From NCBI RefSeq assembly GCF_001886715.1, contig NZ_CP018082.1, forward strand, positions 5,022,001-5,086,000: a stretch of 64,000 nucleotides of DNA. Reading direction: 5' to 3'. The position numbers and the translations under genes were made by a program. Shown one piece after another: positions 43,960 through 53,126 of this stretch. The DNA comes from Nocardia mangyaensis. Lineage in GTDB: Bacteria > Actinomycetota > Actinomycetes > Mycobacteriales > Mycobacteriaceae. The stretch's first letter is position 1; the number at the start of each line of letters is the position of its first letter. The notes below the pieces were generated by a model that worked only from the letters and a program-made list of their open reading frames with translations, made no database searches and had not been told where the DNA came from.

Positions 43960-44141
43960 CTGTCCATCATCGCGCGCGATCGTGCCGGACCCCGCGAACG
44001 CACCGGGGGGAGCACCTCGGCCGTCACCATCGAGGGGCGGGCGGCGTCGAACCGATTCAGCAACCGGATGGCCAACAGCAACCCGACGAAACCGACGACC
44101 ACCGCAACGGTCACCACAGACACCGCGATCTCACTTTCCAT
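43956..44141 (-). CDS. Small single-TM protein coupled to kdpD
   Basis: 61 aa, ATG at 44141. One TM helix (residues 5-28: IAVSVVTVAVVVGFVGLLLA), then a basic tail (RLLNRFDAARPSMVTAEVLP). Its TGA overlaps the kdpD GTG (43956-43959), so translation is coupled. It is first in the kdpD-kdpE operon and divergent from kdpF. No family recognised. Position suggests a regulator of the KdpD sensor or of the transporter; the tail may contact KdpD. Small TM proteins modulating kinases are known elsewhere, but there is no direct evidence here. Confidence 0.6.
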   Translation of the reverse strand: MESEIAVSVVTVAVVVGFVGLLLAIRLLNRFDAARPSMVTAEVLPPVRSRGPARSRAMMDR

Positions 44142-44215
44142 CCTTGGGGACCGGCGGGCCTTCGCGCCGAGCCGGTGACCCTTTCTACCGCCGGAAAAGT
44201 CTTCTGGTCTGGATC

Positions 44216-44233
44216 TTTACGCATTGTTGACGG
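44216..44233 (+). promoter_or_regulatory. Candidate KdpE direct-repeat site upstream of the kdpF operon
   Basis: TTTACG (44216-44221) and TTGACGG (44227-44233) are spaced 11 bp start to start, one helical turn, in the intergenic region between the divergent kdpD and kdpF units. OmpR-family regulators bind such tandem repeats. A better copy with the same period lies upstream of nhaA (49431-49447). Inferred from pattern only. Confidence 0.4.
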
Positions 44234-44402
44234 CAATTCGCTCGACCTTGACGGCATTCGCGCGCCCGATGACCGAGGGCTGTCAACAATCCGCAAAGGT
44301 ACGCCCACACGGCGCAAAAGAGTCGTAAGGAGACCGCACCGAGTCGGAATTCAGCGTTTCACTCATCTCGGAGCTTCAGCTCGAAGCGCCAAGGAGGTTG
44401 GA

Positions 44403-44486
44403 ATGTCTGTCGTGGTGTTCACGGTGCTCACCGTGGCTGTCTTCGCGTTGCTGGGCCTGATCCAGCGGGGGGTGGAGAAGCTGTGA
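44403..44486 (+). CDS. 27-aa TM protein at the head of the kdp operon
   Basis: ATG at 44403 with a perfect AAGGAGG ribosome-binding site (44391-44397). The sequence MSVVVFTVLTVAVFALLGLI then QRGVEKL gives one TM helix and a short polar tail. Its stop overlaps the kdpF GTG (44483-44486). A similar mini-gene seems to precede kdpF in other actinobacterial kdp operons, where it is often left unannotated. It may be a small subunit of, or a translational leader for, the Kdp complex. Confidence 0.65.
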   Translation: MSVVVFTVLTVAVFALLGLIQRGVEKL

Positions 44487-44569
44487 TCGCGAACCTGATC
44501 GGTCTCGTACTGGCTGGGCTCGCCGCCGTCTTCCTGGTGGCGGCGCTGTTGTTTCCCGAGAGGTTCTAG
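44483..44569 (+). CDS. kdpF: KdpF, small stabilising subunit of the K+ P-type ATPase
   Basis: 28 aa from the GTG at 44483, overlapping the previous stop. One TM helix: MIANLIGLVLAGLAAVFLVA then ALLFPERF, the usual actinobacterial KdpF form. KdpF stabilises the KdpABC complex and acts like a lipid or FXYD-type subunit. kdpA starts immediately after its stop (TAG-GTG), so the genes are tightly coupled. Confidence 0.92.
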   Translation: MIANLIGLVLAGLAAVFLVAALLFPERF

Positions 44570-46240
44570 GTGAACACGACTACTGCGGGGATCGTCTTCG
44601 TCGCGGCCCTGGTCCTCGCGCTCGCACTGGTACACGTCCCGCTCGGCGACTACATGTACCGGGTCTACTCCAGCGACGAGCACTCGCGCGTCGAGCGCTT
44701 GATCTACCGTGCCATCGGCGCGAAACCCGAGGTCGAGCAGAGTTGGGGCGTCTACGCGCGCAGCGTGCTGGCGTTCTCGGCCGTCGGCATCGTGTTCCTG
44801 TTCCTGTTCCAACTGGTCCAGCAGGCGCTGCCGCTGCACCTGACCGATCCGGGGACCGAGCTGACTCCGGCGCTGGCGTGGAACACCGCGGTCAGCTTCG
44901 TCACCAACACCAACTGGCAGAACTATTCCGGTGAGTCCACCCAGGGCCATCTGGTGCAGATGGCCGGCCTCGCGGTGCAGAATTTCGTCTCCGCGGCCGT
45001 CGGCATGGCGGTGGCGATGGTCCTGGTGCGCGGCTTCGCGCGCCGCCGCACCGGCGAGCTCGGCAACTTCTGGGTCGACCTGGTGCGCGGTACCCTGCGC
45101 ATCCTGCTGCCGATCGCGTTCGTGTTCGCGATCGTGCTGATCGCGGGCGGGGTTGTCCAGAACTTCCACGTGCACGATCAGGTCGCCGAGACCGTCAGCG
45201 GCGTCCAGCAGACGTTGCCCGGCGGCCTGGTCGCGAGCCAGGAGGCGATCAAGGAGCTCGGTACCAACGGTGGCGGCTTCTACAACGTCAACTCCGCGCA
45301 CCCGTTCGAGAACCCGGCGACCTGGACCAACTTCATCGAGATCTTCCTGCTCATGATGATCGCGTTCTCGCTGCCACGCACCTTCGGCCGGATGGTCGGC
45401 AGTACGAAACAGGGCTACGCGATCGTGGCGGTGATGGGCACGATCGCGCTGGCGAGCATCGCACTGACCAACCTGTTCCAGCTCCAGCACCACGGTACGG
45501 TGCCGACCGCGATCGGCGCGTCCATGGAGGGCGTGGAAACCCGCTTCGGCGTGGCGAATTCGGCTACTTTCGGTGCGGCGACCACGCTCACCTCGACCGG
45601 TGCGGTGAACTCGTTCCACGACTCCTACACCAGCCTCGGTGGCATGATGTTGATGGTCAACATGCAACTGGGCGAGGTCGCGCCCGGCGGCGTCGGATCC
45701 GGTCTCTACGGCATGCTGATCCTCGCCGTGATCACCGTGTTCGTCGCGGGGCTGATGGTCGGGCGTACCCCGGAATACCTGGGCAAGAAGATCACCCCGC
45801 GCGAGATCAAGCTGGCCGCGTCCTACTTCCTGGTGAGCCCGCTGATCGTGCTCGTCGGCACCGCGACGGCCATGGCGCTGCCCGGCCAGCGAGCCGGCAT
45901 GCTCAACAGTGGACCGCACGGCCTGTCGGAAGTGCTGTACGCCTTCACCTCCGCAGCCAACAACAACGGGTCCGCCTTCGCCGGTCTCACCGGTAGCACC
46001 GAGTGGTTCAACACCGCGCTCGGCCTGGCCATGGTGTTCGGCCGGTTCCTGCCGATCATCCTCGTGTTGGCACTGGCCGGTGCACTCGCCCAGCAGGGCA
46101 CCACTCCCCCGTCGATCGGCACGCTCCCGACACACCGTCCGCAGTTCGTCGGCATGGTCGTCGGGGTGACGGTGATCCTGGTCGCGCTCACCTTCCTGCC
46201 CGCTCTCGCGCTCGGGCCGCTCGCCGAAGGAATCCACTGA
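44570..46240 (+). CDS. kdpA: KdpA, K+-binding channel-like subunit
   Basis: 556 aa, GTG start right after kdpF. Ten or more TM helices. Typical parts include [20 protein letters not shown], the pore-loop segments [52 protein letters not shown] and [15 protein letters not shown], each with the conserved Gly/Asn of the four-fold selectivity filter. Length matches E. coli KdpA (557 aa). It moves K+ from the outside into the tunnel that leads to KdpB. Operon partners kdpB and kdpC follow without a gap. Confidence 0.97.
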   Translation: MNTTTAGIVFVAALVLALALVHVPLGDYMYRVYSSDEHSRVERLIYRAIGAKPEVEQSWGVYARSVLAFSAVGIVFLFLFQLVQQALPLHLTDPGTELTPALAWNTAVSFVTNTNWQNYSGESTQGHLVQMAGLAVQNFVSAAVGMAVAMVLVRGFARRRTGELGNFWVDLVRGTLRILLPIAFVFAIVLIAGGVVQNFHVHDQVAETVSGVQQTLPGGLVASQEAIKELGTNGGGFYNVNSAHPFENPATWTNFIEIFLLMMIAFSLPRTFGRMVGSTKQGYAIVAVMGTIALASIALTNLFQLQHHGTVPTAIGASMEGVETRFGVANSATFGAATTLTSTGAVNSFHDSYTSLGGMMLMVNMQLGEVAPGGVGSGLYGMLILAVITVFVAGLMVGRTPEYLGKKITPREIKLAASYFLVSPLIVLVGTATAMALPGQRAGMLNSGPHGLSEVLYAFTSAANNNGSAFAGLTGSTEWFNTALGLAMVFGRFLPIILVLALAGALAQQGTTPPSIGTLPTHRPQFVGMVVGVTVILVALTFLPALALGPLAEGIH

Positions 46241-46241
46241 C

Positions 46242-48377
46242 ATGTCCACTCCCACTCTCGAAGCCCCGGCCGCGCCCCGGCACGAACACCGGACCCCGGG
46301 CATCCTGGATCCGAAGCTGCTGCTCACCTCGCTTCCCGACGCGCTACGCAAGCTCGACCCGCGCACGCTGTGGAAGAACCCCGTCATGTTGATCGTCGAG
46401 ATCGGCGCGATCTGGTCGACCATCCTGGCGATCGCCGACCCGAGTTTCTTCGCCTGGGCCATCGTCGTCTGGTTGTGGCTCACCGTGGTTTTCGCCAACC
46501 TGGCCGAGGCCGTCGCCGAAGGTCGTGGCAAAGCCCAGGCCGATTCCCTGCGAAAGGCCAAGACCGACACCATCGCTCGACGACTGGCCGAGTGGACCCC
46601 CGGTGGCCGCATCGTCGAGGAGCGGGTAGCGGCATCCGAACTGCGGCGCGGTGACTTCGTGGTGGTCGAGGCAGGACAGGTGATCCCCGGCGACGGTGAC
46701 GTCGTCGAAGGCATCGCCTCGGTGGACGAATCGGCCATCACCGGGGAATCCGCTCCGGTGATCCGTGAGTCCGGTGGCGATCGCTCGGCGGTCACCGGCG
46801 GCACCACCGTGCTCTCGGACCGAATCGTCGTCCGGATCACCCAGGAGCCCGGGGCCAGCTTCATCGACAAGATGATCGCGCTCGTCGAAGGCGCGAGCAG
46901 GCAGAAGACTCCGAACGAGATCGCGCTCAACATCCTGCTGGCCGCGCTGACGATCATCTTCGTCTTCGCGGTGACCACCTTGCAGCCGCTGGCGATCTTC
47001 TCGAAGGCGAACAACCCCGGCGTGGCCGACACCTCGGCGCTGGACGCGCACGGCATCACCGGCATCGTGCTGGTCTCGCTGCTGGTCTGCCTCATCCCGA
47101 CCACCATCGGTGCCCTGCTCTCCGCCATCGGCATCGCGGGCATGGATCGCCTGGTCCAGCGCAATGTGCTCGCCATGTCCGGGCGCGCGGTGGAGGCCGC
47201 CGGCGATGTGAACACCTTGCTACTCGACAAGACCGGCACCATCACCCTCGGAAACCGCCAGGCCGCCGCGTTCGTGCCGATGCCCGGGATCCCCGACGAC
47301 GAGTTCGCCGATGCCGCGCAATTGTCGAGCCTGGCCGACGAGACACCGGAGGGCCGCTCGATCGTGGTGTTCGCCAAACAGGTGTTCAACAAGCGCGAAC
47401 GCAGCGCGGGGGAACTGCCCGGCGCCACGTGGGTCGCGTTCACCGCACAGACCCGCATGTCGGGTGTCGACCTCGCCGACGGGCACCGGCTACGCAAGGG
47501 GGCGGCCGGTGCCGTCACCGAATGGGTGCGCGCCCAAGGCGGTTCGGTCCCGAGTGCGGCCGCCGTGATCGTCGACGGCATCTCCGCCTCCGGCGGCACC
47601 CCGCTGATGGTCGGTGAACTCCGCGACGGAACACCGCGTCTCCTCGGTGTCATCCACCTCAAAGACGTGGTCAAACAGGGCATGCGGGAACGCTTCGACG
47701 AGATGCGCCGCATGGGCATCCGCACGGTGATGATCACCGGCGACAATCCGTTGACCGCCAAGGCGATCGCCGAGGAAGCCGGTGTCGACGACTTCCTCGC
47801 CGAGGCCACCCCGGAGGACAAACTCGCCCTGATCAAGGCCGAGCAGGACGGCGGCCGCCTGGTCGCGATGACCGGTGACGGCACCAACGACGCCCCCGCG
47901 CTGGCCCAGGCCGACGTGGGTGTGGCCATGAACACCGGCACCTCGGCCGCCAAAGAGGCGGGCAACATGGTCGATCTGGACTCCGACCCGACCAAGTTGA
48001 TCGAGATCGTGGAGATCGGCAAGCAGTTGCTGATCACCCGTGGCGCGCTGACCACGTTCTCCATCGCCAACGACATCGCCAAGTACTTCGCCATCATTCC
48101 GGCGTTGTTCGTCGGGCTGTTCCCCGGCCTGGACGCGCTGAACGTCATGCGCTTGGCCAGCCCGCAATCGGCGATCCTGTCCGCGGTCATCTTCAACGCC
48201 GTCGTCATCGTGGCGCTGATCCCGCTCGCCTTGCGCGGCGTGCGGTACCGGCCCGCCGACGCCTCGACACTGTTGAGCCGCAACCTGGCGATCTACGGGT
48301 TCGGCGGCATCATCGCCCCGTTCCTCGGCATCAAGATCATCGACCTGCTCGTCCACCTTCTCCCCGGGATGGCCTGA
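46242..48377 (+). CDS. kdpB: KdpB, P-type ATPase catalytic subunit
   Basis: 711 aa, ATG 1 bp after the kdpA stop. P-type ATPase motifs: TGES in the actuator domain ([20 protein letters not shown]), phosphorylation site DKTGT (Asp329, [15 protein letters not shown]), [10 protein letters not shown] in the N domain, [19 protein letters not shown] and [20 protein letters not shown] in the P domain. The TM region has the short IIA-type layout and ends with [20 protein letters not shown]. The TGES serine that is phosphorylated to inhibit the pump at high K+ in E. coli is conserved. It hydrolyses ATP to drive K+ through KdpA. Confidence 0.97.
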   Translation: MSTPTLEAPAAPRHEHRTPGILDPKLLLTSLPDALRKLDPRTLWKNPVMLIVEIGAIWSTILAIADPSFFAWAIVVWLWLTVVFANLAEAVAEGRGKAQADSLRKAKTDTIARRLAEWTPGGRIVEERVAASELRRGDFVVVEAGQVIPGDGDVVEGIASVDESAITGESAPVIRESGGDRSAVTGGTTVLSDRIVVRITQEPGASFIDKMIALVEGASRQKTPNEIALNILLAALTIIFVFAVTTLQPLAIFSKANNPGVADTSALDAHGITGIVLVSLLVCLIPTTIGALLSAIGIAGMDRLVQRNVLAMSGRAVEAAGDVNTLLLDKTGTITLGNRQAAAFVPMPGIPDDEFADAAQLSSLADETPEGRSIVVFAKQVFNKRERSAGELPGATWVAFTAQTRMSGVDLADGHRLRKGAAGAVTEWVRAQGGSVPSAAAVIVDGISASGGTPLMVGELRDGTPRLLGVIHLKDVVKQGMRERFDEMRRMGIRTVMITGDNPLTAKAIAEEAGVDDFLAEATPEDKLALIKAEQDGGRLVAMTGDGTNDAPALAQADVGVAMNTGTSAAKEAGNMVDLDSDPTKLIEIVEIGKQLLITRGALTTFSIANDIAKYFAIIPALFVGLFPGLDALNVMRLASPQSAILSAVIFNAVVIVALIPLALRGVRYRPADASTLLSRNLAIYGFGGIIAPFLGIKIIDLLVHLLPGMA

Positions 48378-48378
48378 A

Positions 48379-49248
48379 ATGCGTCTGTCCACCTGGCTCC
48401 GGCAACACCTGGCTGCCCTGCGCGCCCTGCTCGTGCTGACCGCGATCACCGGAGTCGTCTACCCCGTGGCGGTTTTCGCCGTCGCTCAACTGCCCGGACT
48501 CGACCGCAGGGCCGACGGCTCGCTCATCGAGCGCGACGGACAACTGGTCGGCTCCAGCCTCATCGGGCAGTCCTTCACCGACGCCGGCGGCGATGCCCTG
48601 CCGTGGTACTTCCAGAGCCGCCCGTCCGCCGCGGGTGCGGGCTACGACCCACTGGCCACCTCCGCGAGCAACCTCGGACCAGAGGACATCGTCGACACCG
48701 CCGACCGGACCAGCCTGCTCACCACCGTCTGCGCCCGGTCCAAGGAGGTCGGCGACCGTGAGGGGGTCGACGGCTCCCGGCCGTTCTGCACCGAAGCGGG
48801 AGTGGGCGCGGTGCTCTCGGTGATCGGGCCGCGCGATGCCAACGGCGATGTCTCCCGGCCCGTGCGGGTCGTCAGTGTCAACGAGGTGTGCCCCGCGACG
48901 CCGTTCCTGTCCACCTTCGGCGAGGTCACCGTCGAGTGCGCGCAGCCGGGAGCGGACTACTCGGCCGGCCGGATCATCCCGATCCTCGGCGACGGACCCG
49001 CCGAACCCCTGGTGCCCCCGGACGCGGTCACGGCCAGTGGCAGCGGGCTGGACCCGCACATCTCCCCCGAGTACGCGGCCATCCAGGTCGACCGGGTGGC
49101 CCAAGCCCGGGGTGTGACCGTCGAGCAGGTACGCGACCTGCTCGACACGCACACCGAGGGACGCACGCTCGGTTTCCTCGGCGCGCCGAGGGTGAACGTG
49201 CTCGAACTCAACCTCGATCTGGACGAACGGTACCCCTTCCCCGGCTGA
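48379..49248 (+). CDS. kdpC: KdpC, accessory subunit with a large extracellular insertion
   Basis: 289 aa; most KdpC proteins have about 190. N-terminal TM helix (residues 12-36) and the hallmark GSSLIGQSFTDAGGDALPWY, FQSRPSAAGAGYDPLATSAS at the front, with VTASGSGLDPHISPEYAAIQ and RVNVLELNLDLDERYPF at the end. Between residues about 118 and 208 lies an extra segment of roughly 90 residues with four Cys (118, 137, 171, 187) on the outer face, so two disulfides are possible. The insertion is absent in E. coli KdpC. It may be a lineage-specific K+-sensing or envelope-contact element. kdpB and kdpC are separated by 1 bp. Confidence 0.95.
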   Translation: MRLSTWLRQHLAALRALLVLTAITGVVYPVAVFAVAQLPGLDRRADGSLIERDGQLVGSSLIGQSFTDAGGDALPWYFQSRPSAAGAGYDPLATSASNLGPEDIVDTADRTSLLTTVCARSKEVGDREGVDGSRPFCTEAGVGAVLSVIGPRDANGDVSRPVRVVSVNEVCPATPFLSTFGEVTVECAQPGADYSAGRIIPILGDGPAEPLVPPDAVTASGSGLDPHISPEYAAIQVDRVAQARGVTVEQVRDLLDTHTEGRTLGFLGAPRVNVLELNLDLDERYPFPG

Positions 49249-49430
49249 CCCACCGGGCGTCGGCACGACAGTCCGAACAGCGCGAACATCGGCGTGTCCC
49301 GGTCCGATTGAACGGACCGGCACACGCCCGTTCGCGTACACCGATCTCGTCGATTCACCCATCCTCGACGAGGAACAGACACGCGGTCGGGCCACGGTCG
49401 GTGGGCCGTCGGTTTGCCATGGGCACGACA

Positions 49431-49447
49431 TTTACGGCATCTTTACG
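49431..49447 (+). promoter_or_regulatory. Candidate KdpE-type direct repeat upstream of nhaA
   Basis: TTTACG (49431-49436) and TTTACG (49442-49447), each followed by G, are 11 bp apart, about 100 bp before the nhaA start. This is the same period and core as upstream of kdpF. It suggests joint control of K+ uptake and Na+ export, but the evidence is only sequence pattern. Confidence 0.4.
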
Positions 49448-49544
49448 GGTAGGTGCGCCGGGAAGTCTGGTCGGCAACCCGTCCCGCGAACGTCGGGCCG
49501 GGCCGATCGACGATAGGTCCACCCGTGCTACTTCGTGATGCCCT

Positions 49545-50852
49545 ATGAAGCCCGAACCCATGCCGCGTCAACGCCTATTGACACGTGGCAGCTGGTCGGA
49601 AGCCCGCCGCATCACCACGGTGCTCCGACGCGAAACCGTCGGTGGAATCCTGCTGATCATCGCGGCGGCCGTTGCCCTCATCTGGGCTAATTCTCCCTGG
49701 TCAGCCAGCTATGAGGCACTGCGCGAATTCCACATCGGACCCAGCGCGCTGCACCTGAACCTGTCACTGAGCGAGTGGGCCGCCGATGGGCTGCTGGCGA
49801 TCTTCTTCTTCGTCGTCGGTCTCGAGCTGAAACGCGAGTTCGTCGCGGGAGATCTGCGAGACCCCCGGCGGGCGGCCCTCCCGGTCGTCGCCGCGGTCGG
49901 CGGGATGGTGGTCCCCGCGCTCATCTATGTCGCGATCAACAGCTCGGGCGGTGGACTCAACGGCTGGGCGATCCCGACCGCCACCGATATCGCCTTCGCG
50001 CTGGCGGTCCTCGCCGTGCTCAACACCCACTTGCCGACGGCGCTGCGCACCTTCCTGCTCACCCTCGCCGTGGTCGACGATCTGTTGGCCGTGACGGTGA
50101 TCGCCGTCTTCTACACCAGCTCTCTCGACTTCCGCTTCCTCGCGCTGGCTGTGGTGCCCCTCGTCTTGTTCGCGGTGGCTGTGCAGCGCCGGATCACCAC
50201 GCCGTGGCTGCTGATCCCCCTGGCACTGGTGACCTGGTGGCTGGTCCACTGGTCCGGTGTCCACGCCACCGTCGCCGGTGTGCTGCTCGGGTTCACCGTG
50301 CCCGTTCTGGCCGGACGAGGCGAGAGCGACTCCGACTCCGGTCTCGCCCATCGCCTCGAACATCTCATCCGGCCGTTGTCGGCGGGCTTCGCCGTCCCGG
50401 TGTTCGCGTTCTTCGCGGCCGGCGTCACGATCGGCGGGCTCAGTGGGCTCACGAACTCGCTCGGCGAGCGCGTGACGCTCGGCATCATGGCGGGACTGGT
50501 CGTGGGCAAATTGGTCGGTATCACCGCGACGACATACCTGACCGCGAAACTGACCCGTGCCGAGCTCGATGCCGAACTGTCCTGGATCGATGTGGCCGGA
50601 GTCTCACTACTGGGTGGAATCGGCTTCACCGTCTCGCTGCTCGTCGGCGAGCTCGCCTTCGCCGGCGATCCCTTCCACGGCGACAACGTGCGCATCGGCG
50701 TGCTGTTCGGCACACTCGTCGCGGCGGCGCTGGCCGCGGTCGTGTTGCACACGCGCAATCGGGCCTACCGTGCCGTGGCCGAGGCCGAATCCCGGGACGA
50801 CGACGGGGACGGCATCCCCGACGTCTATCAGCGGCCGAACCCGCCCGCCTGA
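49545..50852 (+). CDS. nhaA: NhaA-type Na+/H+ antiporter
   Basis: 435 aa, ATG at 49545 (another ATG 15 bp on is possible). Typical Nha[41 protein letters not shown] then [20 protein letters not shown]. The two catalytic aspartates sit in [18 protein letters not shown], and [18 protein letters not shown] forms a late helix. About 12 TM helices. It exports Na+ in exchange for H+ and regulates internal pH. It follows the kdp operon on the same strand with a 296-bp gap containing a KdpE-like repeat. The tail ([17 protein letters not shown]) is acidic and looks like a calcium-binding loop. Confidence 0.95.
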   Translation: MKPEPMPRQRLLTRGSWSEARRITTVLRRETVGGILLIIAAAVALIWANSPWSASYEALREFHIGPSALHLNLSLSEWAADGLLAIFFFVVGLELKREFVAGDLRDPRRAALPVVAAVGGMVVPALIYVAINSSGGGLNGWAIPTATDIAFALAVLAVLNTHLPTALRTFLLTLAVVDDLLAVTVIAVFYTSSLDFRFLALAVVPLVLFAVAVQRRITTPWLLIPLALVTWWLVHWSGVHATVAGVLLGFTVPVLAGRGESDSDSGLAHRLEHLIRPLSAGFAVPVFAFFAAGVTIGGLSGLTNSLGERVTLGIMAGLVVGKLVGITATTYLTAKLTRAELDAELSWIDVAGVSLLGGIGFTVSLLVGELAFAGDPFHGDNVRIGVLFGTLVAAALAAVVLHTRNRAYRAVAEAESRDDDGDGIPDVYQRPNPPA

Positions 50853-50893
50853 ACTGGCCGGCTCGAATCGAGCATTCACCGAGAAGGCACAGT

Positions 50894-52246
50894 ATGACCC
50901 GCACTGTCTCCACGATCCGTCGCCTGTTCGGGGCAGGCGAACTGACAGCGGCGCAGGTGGTCCGGCTCGTCATGTGGCCGCTGGCCGTGATCACCGCGCT
51001 CGACATGGTGTTCGACAAGGCGTTCCGGGGAAGCGTCACCGATGATTTCAAACCGGTCTACGCCGCTGTCCGCGCGTTCCTGGACCAGCAGCCGGTGTAC
51101 ACCGCCGAGTTGTCGTCGGTCGATCCGCACTACCTGTACCCACCCGGTGGGACACTGCTCCTCGCCCCACTGGGCCTCCTCGGCGAATCGGCAGGACGGA
51201 CGGTATTCCTGCTGCTCAACGCCGCCGCGGCGGTACTCGCTGTCTACCTGCTGCTACGGATGTTCGGTTACACCCAGCGGTCGGTCCTGGCACCGATCTG
51301 CTACTTCGCGCTCTTCGCGTCCGAAGCGCTGATCAACACCCTCACCTTCGGCAACATCAATGGGCTGATCTTCCTCGCCGAGGTCGTGTTCCTCGCCTTG
51401 GTCCTGGCCCGCCGCGACATCCCGGCGGGCCTGGTTCTCGGCCTCACCATCGCCATCAAACCGATTCTCGCGCCGCTGCTGCTCATCCCCGCCGTCCGCA
51501 AACAGTGGTCGACGATCGTCGTCGCCGGTGTGGTTCCGGTCGCGGCCACCGCGATCGCCTGGCCGTTCTCGGTCGACCCGGCCACCTATTTCGTGCACAA
51601 CCTGCCGTACAGCTTGAGTGTGCGCGACTACTTCAATTCCTCGATCTCCGGCTTCGGCGCCTATTACGACATCGCGCCGACAGCGATTCTGATGGTCCGC
51701 GTGCTCGTCGCGGCGATGGTCGCCGTCAGCCTGTGGTTGCTGTACCGGTATTGCCGCCACGACGAGTTGTTCTTCGTGGTCACGATGACCGGCGTGCTAC
51801 TGACCGGCGAATTCGCGCTGAGTTCACTGGGACAGCAGTACTACTCGCTGTTCCTGTTCCCGTTCCTGCTCGCCGTTGTGCAGAAGCGATCCGTACTCAG
51901 GAATTGGCCTGCCTGGCTCGCGATCTTCGGCTTCGCCACCTACGACAAATGGTTGCTGTTCCGGTGGCCCGCCTTCGGTCGCGACCTGGAGTACTCGCGG
52001 GCGCCCTTCGGCTGGACGCTGCTGCTGATCGTCGTGTTCTGCGTACTCGGCGACCGCTACCTGGCGGCTCGTCGGGAGAATCGCCTCGCGCTCGGTATCG
52101 ATCCGCTGCACCTGGCACCGGATTTTCCCACACCCGACCGCAGGCCGATCACGGCGTCAGCGGAGAAGACCCTCGCCACGCACGCCGAGGCCAGCCCGCG
52201 CGAAACTCGCAGCACGGAGTCCACCAGCGCGCCGACCTCGGCGTAG
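50894..52246 (+). CDS. AftC-like GT87 alpha-arabinofuranosyltransferase
   Basis: 450 aa, ATG at 50894 with GAGAAGGCACAGT upstream. GT-C integral membrane glycosyltransferase of the DUF2029/GT87 family, closest in pattern to mycobacterial AftC: TDDFKPVYAAVRAFLDQQPV, VDPHYLYPPGGTLLLAPLGL, AIKPILAPLLLIPA and VRDYFNSSISGFGAYYDIAP, then LGQQYYSLFLFPFLLAVVQ and NWPAWLAIFGFATYDKWLLF. About ten TM helices. AftC adds alpha-1,3-branched arabinofuranose to arabinogalactan/LAM from decaprenyl-phosphoryl arabinose at the outer membrane face. The last about 50 residues are polar, unlike AftC, and overlap an opposite gene by 190 bp. Confidence 0.8.
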   Translation: MTRTVSTIRRLFGAGELTAAQVVRLVMWPLAVITALDMVFDKAFRGSVTDDFKPVYAAVRAFLDQQPVYTAELSSVDPHYLYPPGGTLLLAPLGLLGESAGRTVFLLLNAAAAVLAVYLLLRMFGYTQRSVLAPICYFALFASEALINTLTFGNINGLIFLAEVVFLALVLARRDIPAGLVLGLTIAIKPILAPLLLIPAVRKQWSTIVVAGVVPVAATAIAWPFSVDPATYFVHNLPYSLSVRDYFNSSISGFGAYYDIAPTAILMVRVLVAAMVAVSLWLLYRYCRHDELFFVVTMTGVLLTGEFALSSLGQQYYSLFLFPFLLAVVQKRSVLRNWPAWLAIFGFATYDKWLLFRWPAFGRDLEYSRAPFGWTLLLIVVFCVLGDRYLAARRENRLALGIDPLHLAPDFPTPDRRPITASAEKTLATHAEASPRETRSTESTSAPTSA

Positions 52247-53061
52247 TCGTCCGCGAGCAGCAGGTGCCCCACGCCTTGCAACACCCGCGCCTCCTCGGCG
52301 AACCGGTCTCGCACCACGGGGCCGAGTCGACGTGGTGGCAGGAACACATCGTGGTCACCGACCGCCACCACACAGCGGCTACCGCGTCGCCTGCCCAGCA
52401 GATCCGCCGACAGTGGCGGCGGTGCGAGGCTGCTGCGGCAGTCGGCGGCCACCATCGTCATCCATTCGACCAGGTAGCCGGGGGCCTGGATGCCGGGCGT
52501 GAGCAGGTGACCGAGCAAGCGTTCGGTGCGACTCGGACTGGGCCGCGTCATCCAGGGAATCGTGGCCGCCAGCACCCGAGGCGGCACCGAGAGCCTGATC
52601 AGCCCGGCGGGTGCGAGCAGCACCCGGGCGGTGATTCTGGGGGACGGACAGGCCAGCGCGATCGCACCGCCGAGTGAATGGCCGACGAGCACGACCGGGC
52701 CGGGATCGACGTGGTCGAGCACGTCGGTGAGCCAGCGCGCGTACCAGTCCATCCGGTCGCGCCGTGGCCGCCGATCGGCGCTCATCCCGGGCTGGCCGGG
52801 CAGGTCGGCGACGACGGTGTGCCACCGGCGGGCGAGTGCGTCGAGCAGATCGAGTGAGACCGCCGCGCACATGTTCGTCCCCGGCACCACCACGACGGTC
52901 GGCGCGGCGGCGCGGCGGGCACCGACGGTGACCACGCTCGTCGGGCCCGCGCCGGTGGACACGCTGATCAGTTCATGCGGCGTGCGCCATGCGTCGAGCC
53001 GGGCGCCACACCACGCGCGCACCCGGGTCCGCGCGTCGTCGCTTCGGTAGACGGGCTGCAT
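52057..53061 (-). CDS. Alpha/beta hydrolase, convergent with the AftC-like gene
   Basis: 334 aa from the ATG at 53061 (the frame extends upstream, but this start follows AGGAAGACCGAC). No signal peptide is evident, so it is probably cytoplasmic. Hydrolase fold: TVVVVPGTNMCAAVSLDLLD as the oxyanion segment, VVADLPGQPGMSADRRPRRD, nucleophile elbow GPVVLVGHSLGGAIALACP (Ser in GHSLGG) and the late GVGHLLLADDYAEVGALVDS with His. The natural domain ends near SVLRVSRGLA; the extra C-terminal 60 residues (from about 52240 down to 52057) lie antisense to the AftC-like tail. Substrate unknown. Confidence 0.75.
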   Translation of the reverse strand: MQPVYRSDDARTRVRAWCGARLDAWRTPHELISVSTGAGPTSVVTVGARRAAAPTVVVVPGTNMCAAVSLDLLDALARRWHTVVADLPGQPGMSADRRPRRDRMDWYARWLTDVLDHVDPGPVVLVGHSLGGAIALACPSPRITARVLLAPAGLIRLSVPPRVLAATIPWMTRPSPSRTERLLGHLLTPGIQAPGYLVEWMTMVAADCRSSLAPPPLSADLLGRRRGSRCVVAVGDHDVFLPPRRLGPVVRDRFAEEARVLQGVGHLLLADDYAEVGALVDSVLRVSRGLASACVARVFSADAVIGLRSGVGKSGARCSGSIPSARRFSRRAAR

Positions 53062-53126
53062 GTCGGTCTTCCTGTCGTTCGTCGTGCTGCCCGTCCGGCC
53101 GGTGCCGAGACGCGCAGCACGAGCGG

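Noticed and set aside
44142..44402. c-di-AMP (ydaO) or other riboswitch upstream of kdpF
   Set aside because: No ydaO-like conserved core or pseudoknot could be recognised in the 260-bp gap.
44363..48283. Very long minus-strand frame over kdpFAB
   Set aside because: Antisense shadow of kdpA/kdpB caused by GC-rich third positions; translation has no protein family features.
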